The notes below the pieces were generated by a model. That model had not been told where the DNA came from. It saw only the letters and a program-made list of their open reading frames with translations, and made no database searches. Below are positions 7,855 to 12,706 of a DNA stretch of 15,158 nucleotides, one piece after another. The position numbers were made by a program, and so were the translations under genes. Position 1 is the first letter of the stretch. Each line of letters starts with the position of its first letter. The stretch comes from Clostridiales bacterium (GTDB taxonomy: Bacteria > Bacillota > Clostridia > Christensenellales > UBA3700). The stretch is taken from contig JAAVHQ010000010.1 of NCBI GenBank assembly GCA_014799645.1, positions 10,793 through 25,950 of the forward strand, in the 5' to 3' direction.

Positions 7855-8877
7855 TTAATAGATAAAGTCTTTGGCGACAATCCAAGCGAAATATCCCGCG
7901 TACATCACGAGCATTGCAATGCCGCCGCCGCGACGGAGTTTTTTGTCTTTCGTGAGCAGTATGCACAAGAAGAGTACTACCATAGTCGCAATCGCCATAA
8001 GATTGTCTATCATAAATCCCGTTACCCAATTCGTGTCGAATGCTATCGGGGCAATGAGCGACGACGTGCCGAGTACGAAGAGAATATTGAAGATATTCGA
8101 GCCGACTATATTGCCGATTGCCAAATCCGCTTCGCCTTTCTTTGCGGCGGAGAGCGAAGTCACGAGTTCGGGCAAAGAAGTGCCGAAAGCGACGATTGTC
8201 AAGCCGATAAGGCTTTCCGACATACCGAGTCCGCTTGCTATCGTCTTTGCGCCGTTGACTACCGCTTGCGAGCCGAGTACGACCAAGGCGATACCCACCG
8301 CAAGTTTGCCGAGCATTTTCGCAATGGCTACGCTTTTTTTGTCGGAAGAGGTTTCTTCTTTTTCGTCGTCTTGAGCCCCGTTTTCTTCAAGCGATGGAAT
8401 AGCGTTTTTGTCCTTTTTTGATAATATTATCAAATACGAAAAAAAGATTATAAACAAAAGCCACAAAATCAAGCCGTCCACCCAGCTGAGTTTTCCGCCG
8501 ACTACGCCCATAATCATAAGCGCGGAAGTGATTACGGTCACGAAAGGTATTTCGATATAAAGAGTATTTTTTTGAACGGCAAGCGGAGTAACGACTGCGC
8601 ACAGACCGAGTATCAAAAGTACGTTCATTATATTCGAGCCTAGGATATTGCCTATTGCAATTCCCGCGCTGTCGTTCACGGAAGAGGTGATACTGATTGC
8701 AGCCTCGGGCGCGCTCGTGCCGAATGCGACGATAGTCAGTCCGATTACTATTTGAGGGATACCGAATTTTTTGGCTATCATCGACGCGCCGTCGACAAAC
8801 CAATCCGCTCCCTTAATCAGCATAACAAATCCCACGATAAGCAATGACGCTTGCGCCGCAATAGACCAAAAGTCCAT
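7855..8877 (-). CDS. CaCA-family sodium/calcium (cation) exchanger
   Basis: This is an inner-membrane antiporter, 340 residues long, of the Ca2+/cation antiporter superfamily (YrbG-like branch), expected to move Ca2+ against Na+ or K+. It has the family's internal duplication. The first half carries GLTIVAFGTSAPE (46-58) and GNILGSN (76-82). The second half carries GLTIVAFGTSLPE (225-237) and GNIVGSN (255-261). These alpha-repeats hold the ion-binding acidic residues E58 and E237. An acidic, hydrophilic loop (about 154-182) separates the halves. I place the start at the ATG at 8875-8877, because GGAGG lies 5 nt upstream; a TTG at 8887-8889 overlaps that ribosome binding site and is unlikely. 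The exact ion specificity cannot be read from sequence. Confidence 0.93.
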   Translation of the reverse strand: MDFWSIAAQASLLIVGFVMLIKGADWFVDGASMIAKKFGIPQIVIGLTIVAFGTSAPEAAISITSSVNDSAGIAIGNILGSNIMNVLLILGLCAVVTPLAVQKNTLYIEIPFVTVITSALMIMGVVGGKLSWVDGLILWLLFIIFFSYLIILSKKDKNAIPSLEENGAQDDEKEETSSDKKSVAIAKMLGKLAVGIALVVLGSQAVVNGAKTIASGLGMSESLIGLTIVAFGTSLPELVTSLSAAKKGEADLAIGNIVGSNIFNILFVLGTSSLIAPIAFDTNWVTGFMIDNLMAIATMVVLFLCILLTKDKKLRRGGGIAMLVMYAGYFAWIVAKDFIY

Positions 8878-8913
8878 AACTACCTCCAAAGCCGAGTTTT
8901 TCCTTTCATATTT

Positions 8914-8941
8914 ATTATATAGAAAAAATTTTTTTAATCAA
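8914..8941 (-). promoter_or_regulatory. Probable promoter of the cation exchanger
   Basis: On the minus strand, TTGATT (8941-8936), a 16-nt spacer and a perfect TATAAT (8919-8914), giving a leader of about 30 nt. The -35 box is imperfect. The spacer is nearly all A/T. Confidence 0.5.
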
Positions 8942-9045
8942 CAAATTTTAACGTACATTAGTAGTTTTTATGTATAATTAACAATTTTTATGTAGAAATT
9001 ACAAAATTTGGCAAATTGATTGGGGATAGGCTTAAATTTTAGTTA

Positions 9046-9819
9046 TTAATTATCTTCTACCATTTTACAAATTATTTGGCAAAACGGGTTATCTTTATGC
9101 TTTTTTGCAATTTCATACGCTTTTTCTAAATATAAATTGGCGTCTTGCTGACGATTGAGATTAGTATAAAAAATAACAAGTTCGTAATATCCGCTTGCCA
9201 AATGCGGCTCGTATTCGGCAGGATTATCATTGGCTAATTTTGAATATATTTCTATAGCCTTAAAATAGAAACTTTCTGCATTTCCGCATTCTTGTATTTC
9301 CAAACATTCCGAGAAGTTTTCAGGTATTTCTATTTCGAACATAGACGATTCGGTTGTAACCGGTGTAAAAATTCCTCTATCCGCAAGTTTGAAAGTTAAT
9401 TCAAGCGCTATCTCATTTTTCAATTCTAATTCATTAATTTTTAGATTTGATAAACATTCTCCAAGATAACTACATGTTTGCGCTAAGTCTAAGTCATATT
9501 TTTGGGGATATTCTTTTGACAGTAGGGTATATTCAACAACTGAATCAACGAGAGATTCTTTGGCATTCTCATATTCTTCCAGTTCAATATAAACGCATCC
9601 CAACAATAAATTCGTATTGGCTATTGCTGCATTATCTTCTAAAACGTCCAAAGCCTTATTCAAATATTCGACTGATTTATTAAAATTTTCTTTTACTTTA
9701 AGCGCGCGTTTATCATCCATATGTCCATTTGATGATTCCATAATATCTAAAGCATTCAAATAATACTTTTTTGCTTTTTGATAAAATTTTTCTGCGCTTT
9801 TACTATTATTCTTTTTCAT
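9046..9819 (-). CDS. TPR-repeat protein of unknown function
   Basis: The product is 257 residues, predicted soluble and all-helical, without signal peptide or membrane segment. I do not recognise a specific family. TPR-like helix pairs are visible at about 8-60, at about 66-125 (AAIANTNLLLGCVYIELEEY, then the LDLAQTCSYLGECLSNL helix), and most clearly at about 180-245 (YFKAIEIYSKLANDNPAEY followed by LASGYYELVIFYTNLNR and an alanine-rich helix). A less regular acidic segment (about 140-178) lies between them. Such proteins usually act as protein-binding scaffolds. AAGGAG (9827-9832) lies 7 nt before the ATG. A structured RNA with its own promoter and terminator lies immediately upstream on the same strand, so expression may be controlled by attenuation. 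The gene is A+T-rich compared with the exchanger, suggesting it belongs to an acquired segment. Confidence 0.8.
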   Translation of the reverse strand: MKKNNSKSAEKFYQKAKKYYLNALDIMESSNGHMDDKRALKVKENFNKSVEYLNKALDVLEDNAAIANTNLLLGCVYIELEEYENAKESLVDSVVEYTLLSKEYPQKYDLDLAQTCSYLGECLSNLKINELELKNEIALELTFKLADRGIFTPVTTESSMFEIEIPENFSECLEIQECGNAESFYFKAIEIYSKLANDNPAEYEPHLASGYYELVIFYTNLNRQQDANLYLEKAYEIAKKHKDNPFCQIICKMVEDN

Positions 9820-9883
9820 TTTGATTCTCCTTTTGCTTAATTAGTGTTTGATTGTAAGTGTAACCATTCTGCATTTCGTAAAT

Positions 9884-9910
9884 AAAAAATGCGCCCCAAT
9901 ATGGAACGCA
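9884..9910 (-). terminator. Intrinsic terminator ahead of the TPR gene
   Basis: On the minus strand, TGCGTTCC (9910-9903) pairs with GGGGCGCA (9897-9890) around ATATT. The stem is 8 bp including two G-U pairs and is followed by six T (9889-9884). It cannot form together with the upstream 15-bp stem, which suggests conditional termination. Confidence 0.7.
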
Positions 9911-10018
9911 CTCCAACAGTACATTCCACATTTGTTGCTACACAATTCTCGTCAAAAAGAGCGGGAAGTACCAATTGGCATATTGATACCCTTAATGACG
10001 ATATTAAACTGTGTAGCA
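9884..10018 (-). ncRNA. Structured leader or small RNA upstream of the TPR gene (unknown class)
   Basis: Read on the minus strand, the 5' part forms one extended hairpin: P1 TGCTACACA/TGTGTAGCA (10018-10010 with 9944-9936), P2 TCGTCA/TGACGA (10001-9996 with 9954-9949) and P3 GTATCAAT/ATTGGTAC (9989-9982 with 9975-9968), separated by internal loops. Next comes a 15-bp stem with three G-U pairs (9932-9918 with 9912-9898, loop GTTGG). Its 3' strand is also the 5' strand of an intrinsic terminator. A promoter places the transcript start at the base of P1. The RNA could be a riboswitch or attenuator for the TPR gene 65 nt downstream, or a free-standing RNA of about 135 nt. I see no T-box sequence and no riboswitch class that I can name. 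Confidence 0.6.
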
Positions 10019-10023
10019 TTTTT

Positions 10024-10052
10024 AATATAGCATAGTTTTGAGTTAAAGGCAA
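10024..10052 (-). promoter_or_regulatory. Promoter of the structured RNA and TPR gene
   Basis: On the minus strand, TTGCCT (10052-10047), a 17-nt spacer and TATATT (10029-10024). The predicted start near 10017-10018 coincides with the first base of stem P1, which supports both calls. Confidence 0.65.
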
Positions 10053-10258
10053 TACTTTTGTTAAATGAAAACACAAGAAAAAAGAAATTAAATTTCGAAG
10101 AAACTTGCTTAATATCTTTAATAATTATGTTAGTATAATCTCTTACTAAACTATATATATTTTTCTCTTGTGTTTTTAATAAAATATATTTAATTTACTT
10201 AGTAATATATAACTTATTTATATTATTTAGGGGACTATTAGGAAATATATTCCAATAT
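10053..10258. other. A+T-rich spacer without recognisable gene
   Basis: Very A+T-rich DNA between the back-to-back promoters of the TPR/RNA unit and the abiE pair. No open reading frame of useful length and no tRNA are visible. The only symmetry I noted is GGAAATATATTCC (10241-10253), a short inverted repeat just upstream of the abiE operator. Confidence 0.5.
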
Positions 10259-10293
10259 AAATGTCAAGTAAATTTCATAAAAACTTGACATTT
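10259..10293. promoter_or_regulatory. Inverted repeat over the abiE promoter, candidate AbiEi operator
   Basis: AAATGTCAAG (10259-10268) and CTTGACATTT (10284-10293) are perfect reverse complements separated by 15 nt. The right arm contains the TTGACA -35 box. Known AbiEi antitoxins repress their own promoter by binding inverted repeats, so the position fits autoregulation. Binding here is inferred. Confidence 0.7.
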
Positions 10294-10314
10294 GTTTTAT
10301 TTTTTGGCTATAAT
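10285..10314 (+). promoter_or_regulatory. Sigma-A-type promoter of the abiE toxin-antitoxin operon
   Basis: TTGACA (10285-10290), an 18-nt spacer and TATAAT (10309-10314). The predicted start near 10321 leaves a leader of only about 11 nt before the ATG at 10332, with the short AGG ribosome binding site at its very 5' end. Confidence 0.8.
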
Positions 10315-10331
10315 AGTATCAGGTAATAAAA

Positions 10332-11033
10332 ATGGAAAAGAAAAACAACTTAAAATTTTTAATATATATGATGCCCGAGAATCATATCTTTGAAGCAAAC
10401 GAATTGTATCTTGAACAATTTAATTGGAATATGAGCGAAGCGGCGTTTTACAAAGCATTGGAACGATTGGTTAAAGAACATACGTTGATCAAACTTTCCA
10501 AAGGTCTTTACGCGCGTCCAGAAAAGTCTAAATATGGTATAATTTCTCCTTCCGAGGAAGAAATAGTGGTCAATTATACAAGAAATAACAAAGGAATAGT
10601 TATAGGCTATCAATTGTATAACTATTTGAATATATCTACACAGGTATCTAAAAATATAAAGATTTATTGCAACAAAATAAATCAACATACAAAGACTGTT
10701 GGGAACATATATATTGAACGTAGAGAAGTTGAGTTTTCGGAAGAAGTATGCCGTGTTGTCGAAATGCTTGAAATTTTAAACAACTTTAACCGTATTGAGG
10801 ATTTGAATTATAATAGTTTTATTTCACTTTGTGAAAAGTTTTATAATAATTATAATGAAGAAACGACAAAATATGTTTTATCTAAAATGCATTATTCAAA
10901 AAGAGCAATAGCGTTTTTACAAAATATACTTAATAACTATGGAGTTGAAAATTCTTTGGGGGAAAACCTATCTGCTTTTTCAACATATAGTTATCCGTCT
11001 ATGGAGGAAATTTATGCACTTGCACGAAAATAA
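10332..11033 (+). CDS. abiEi: AbiEi-type antitoxin / transcriptional repressor (type IV toxin-antitoxin)
   Basis: This is the 233-residue antitoxin of an AbiE-type toxin-antitoxin pair. The N-terminal ~60 residues are predicted winged helix-turn-helix and end in LSKGLYARP (55-63), followed by SPSEEEI (72-78). Both are typical of the AbiEi N-terminal / DUF6088 family. The remainder (about 85-230) is a mixed, helix-rich domain of the kind that neutralises the toxin and aids DNA binding. Family members repress their own operon and block the toxin without binding it directly (type IV). The ribosome binding site is weak (AGG, 8 nt before the ATG), and the transcript leader is very short. The end of the gene overlaps the toxin start by 20 nt. 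Base composition is strongly A+T-rich, consistent with horizontal acquisition. Confidence 0.85.
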   Translation: MEKKNNLKFLIYMMPENHIFEANELYLEQFNWNMSEAAFYKALERLVKEHTLIKLSKGLYARPEKSKYGIISPSEEEIVVNYTRNNKGIVIGYQLYNYLNISTQVSKNIKIYCNKINQHTKTVGNIYIERREVEFSEEVCRVVEMLEILNNFNRIEDLNYNSFISLCEKFYNNYNEETTKYVLSKMHYSKRAIAFLQNILNNYGVENSLGENLSAFSTYSYPSMEEIYALARK

Positions 11034-11946
11034 AAAAGACTTTGATGACCTTGCCAACATCGTGAGCAATAATTTGCATATCACAGAGCAGGCGGTAAAA
11101 AGAGATTATTTTATAGTATATTTGCTCGACAAACTTGCGCATAGTGAGTTTGGAAATCAATGCGTATTTAAGGGAGGCACTTCGCTTAGTAAGTGTTATC
11201 CAGGTTCTATAGAAAGATTTTCCGAGGATATAGATTTAACTTATTTGGGTATTAAACAACCCGATAATGTTTGCGAAAAAGAAATAAAGAAAATAATTGC
11301 TGTTATGACGGTTGGGGCAACTGTGCAGAAGATTCCTGGCGAGGGTAATGCAAGGAATAAAAGTAGAAATGTTTGGTTTGATTTAGAGGCGAATAAAATT
11401 AAGTTGGAGATAGGTTGTTCAGTTCAGCCTGAGCCTTATAGTCTCAAAACATTGAAATCATATATACATGAATATCTTGAAGATATAAATAATTTAGAAT
11501 CAATTGAACAGTTTGGATTAAGAACTGTAACGATAAATACTCTAAACGTAGAGAGAACATTTTTAGATAAAATATTGGCAGTGAAACGCCATGCTATTTG
11601 CGGAACGTTAAAACATAAGACTCGGCATATTTATGATGTTGTGAGACTATATCGTTTACCTGAAATACAATCGTTTTTAGCAAACGAGCAGGAGTTAAAA
11701 CGCATTTTAACACTTACAAAAGATACGGATTCACACTATCTTGGGAAACGCAATTTGTCACAAGACTATAATCCGCGCGGCGCTTATGATTTTGAAATTT
11801 GGAAAGATAAATTTGATGGTGAGATAAAAAGCATTTATGAAAACCTGCATAAGGAGTTGCTATATACTAATATTCAGCAAGATTTTTCTTTAGCAATTAA
11901 ATGCTTTGATGAGATAAATGAAGTTTTTATAAAAATTGGAGAATAA
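11014..11946 (+). CDS. abiEii: AbiEii-type nucleotidyltransferase toxin (type IV toxin-antitoxin)
   Basis: This 310-residue protein is the toxin partner, a DNA polymerase beta-like nucleotidyltransferase. Related enzymes (the MenT group) add nucleotides to tRNA ends and stop translation; AbiE systems can abort phage infection. The sequence shows KGGTSLSK (53-60, nucleotide-binding loop), RFSEDIDL (68-75, with metal-binding D72 and D74), KLEIG (130-134) and TFLDK (182-186), followed by a conserved-looking KRH and a later RHIYDV. All catalytic motifs are present, so the toxin looks active. I place the start at the ATG at 11014, because GGAGG (11003-11007) lies 6 nt upstream. The frame is open back to an ATG at 10939, but that start would only add an antitoxin-overlapping extension. 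The overlap implies translational coupling. A terminator follows at once. Confidence 0.9.
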   Translation: MHLHENKKDFDDLANIVSNNLHITEQAVKRDYFIVYLLDKLAHSEFGNQCVFKGGTSLSKCYPGSIERFSEDIDLTYLGIKQPDNVCEKEIKKIIAVMTVGATVQKIPGEGNARNKSRNVWFDLEANKIKLEIGCSVQPEPYSLKTLKSYIHEYLEDINNLESIEQFGLRTVTINTLNVERTFLDKILAVKRHAICGTLKHKTRHIYDVVRLYRLPEIQSFLANEQELKRILTLTKDTDSHYLGKRNLSQDYNPRGAYDFEIWKDKFDGEIKSIYENLHKELLYTNIQQDFSLAIKCFDEINEVFIKIGE

Positions 11947-11950
11947 TTAA

Positions 11951-11991
11951 CAAGTCCGCCAAGCATTTAGCGCCTGACGGACTTGATTTTT
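11951..11991. terminator. Terminator between abiEii and rubrerythrin
   Basis: CAAGTCCG (11951-11958) and CGGACTTG (11978-11985) form the outer stem. The stem continues inward to 14 positions with two mismatches. It is followed by ATTTTT on the plus strand. It ends the abiE transcript. On the minus strand the tail is only a broken T-run, so its use by the convergent rubrerythrin gene is possible but weaker. Confidence 0.8.
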
Positions 11992-12000
11992 ATGGTGAGA

Positions 12001-12537
12001 TTATTTAAAATATCTCTCGTAAAGTCCCTTAAAACCGCAACCGTGTCTCGCCTCGTCCTTAGCCATTTCGTGAACGGTGTCGTGTACGTCGTCGTAGCCG
12101 AGTTGTTTTGCGAGTTTAGCAAGTTCGAGTTTACCTGCGCAAGCGCCGTTTTCCGCTTCCATACGCATCTTTACGTTTTTAGCGGTGGAGTCGGTGAGAA
12201 CGTTGCCGAGAAGTTCAGCGAACTTAGAAGCGTGTTCAGCCTCTTCGAAAGCGTATCTCTTGAACGCTTCAGCCACGTCGGGGTAGCCCTCTCTGTCAGC
12301 TTGTCTTGACATAGCGAGGTACATACCTACTTCCGCGCATTCGCCGTTGAAGTTGTCGATAAGTCCTTTGATGACTTCTTTGTCATAGCCCTTTGCCGAG
12401 CCGACGATATGTTGGCAAGCCCAAGACATTTCGTCCTTTACTTCCTTAAAAGTCGTTGCGTTGCAGACAGGGCATTTATCGGGAGCGCTGTCGCCTTCGT
12501 GTACGTAACCGCACACAGAACATACGTATTTTGCCAT
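12001..12537 (-). CDS. Reverse rubrerythrin (rubredoxin domain first)
   Basis: A cytoplasmic non-haem iron peroxidase that reduces hydrogen peroxide (and helps remove oxygen) in anaerobes, using electrons passed through its rubredoxin centre. The 178-residue protein starts with a rubredoxin domain: C6-x2-C9-G and C22-P-x-C25 bind one iron. It continues with a four-helix ferritin-like domain whose di-iron ligands are visible as E66 (GECAE), E99-x-x-H102, E129 and E162-x-x-H165. The order rubredoxin then di-iron is the reverse of classical rubrerythrin and is typical of clostridial reverse rubrerythrins. GGAGG (12546-12550) lies 8 nt before the ATG. It is transcribed alone, divergently from the copper ATPase, from a consensus promoter. 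It marks the host as an oxygen-sensitive anaerobe. Confidence 0.95.
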   Translation of the reverse strand: MAKYVCSVCGYVHEGDSAPDKCPVCNATTFKEVKDEMSWACQHIVGSAKGYDKEVIKGLIDNFNGECAEVGMYLAMSRQADREGYPDVAEAFKRYAFEEAEHASKFAELLGNVLTDSTAKNVKMRMEAENGACAGKLELAKLAKQLGYDDVHDTVHEMAKDEARHGCGFKGLYERYFK

Positions 12538-12580
12538 AAATTTTACCTCCGTAAGAAGAATTTATTTTATATTTTCGAAT

Positions 12581-12609
12581 AGTGTATCACAATTGGAAAA
12601 ATTTGTCAA
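12581..12609 (-). promoter_or_regulatory. Promoter of the rubrerythrin gene
   Basis: On the minus strand, TTGACA (12609-12604), a 17-nt spacer and TACACT (12586-12581). I see no clear PerR-box palindrome over it. Confidence 0.75.
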
Positions 12610-12643
12610 TAGAAACATTTTTTCGAGTATAAATAAAAAATCC

Positions 12644-12672
12644 TTGACAAGACTTGATATGTGTAGTAAGAT
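12644..12672 (+). promoter_or_regulatory. Promoter of the copper ATPase gene
   Basis: TTGACA (12644-12649), a 17-nt spacer and TAAGAT (12667-12672). The predicted start near 12679 is 35 bp from the -35 box of the divergent rubrerythrin promoter to the -35 box of this one, so the two could influence each other. Confidence 0.75.
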
Positions 12673-12680
12673 AAAGAAAA

Positions 12681-12697
12681 CCTAGTAAAATAGTAGG
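12681..12697. promoter_or_regulatory. Imperfect palindrome at the copper ATPase transcription start, candidate operator
   Basis: CCTAGTA and TAGTAGG flank AAA; one position breaks the symmetry. It lies just after the predicted transcription start, a common operator position. It does not match the TACANNTGTA box of CopY. The regulator is unknown. Confidence 0.3.
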
Positions 12698-12706
12698 GAT
12701 TGAAAG

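Noticed and set aside
8878..8889. TTG start for the cation exchanger four codons upstream
   Set aside because: The TTG overlaps the GGAGG that serves the ATG at 8875-8877.
9884..10018. 6S RNA, T-box leader or retron RNA as the identity of the structured RNA
   Set aside because: It is shorter than typical 6S RNA and lacks its large central bubble; there is no T-box consensus; and no reverse transcriptase gene lies nearby.
10939..11013. Upstream ATG extending the AbiEii frame by 25 codons
   Set aside because: No good ribosome binding site there, whereas GGAGG precedes the ATG at 11014 at ideal distance; the extension would be wholly inside abiEi.
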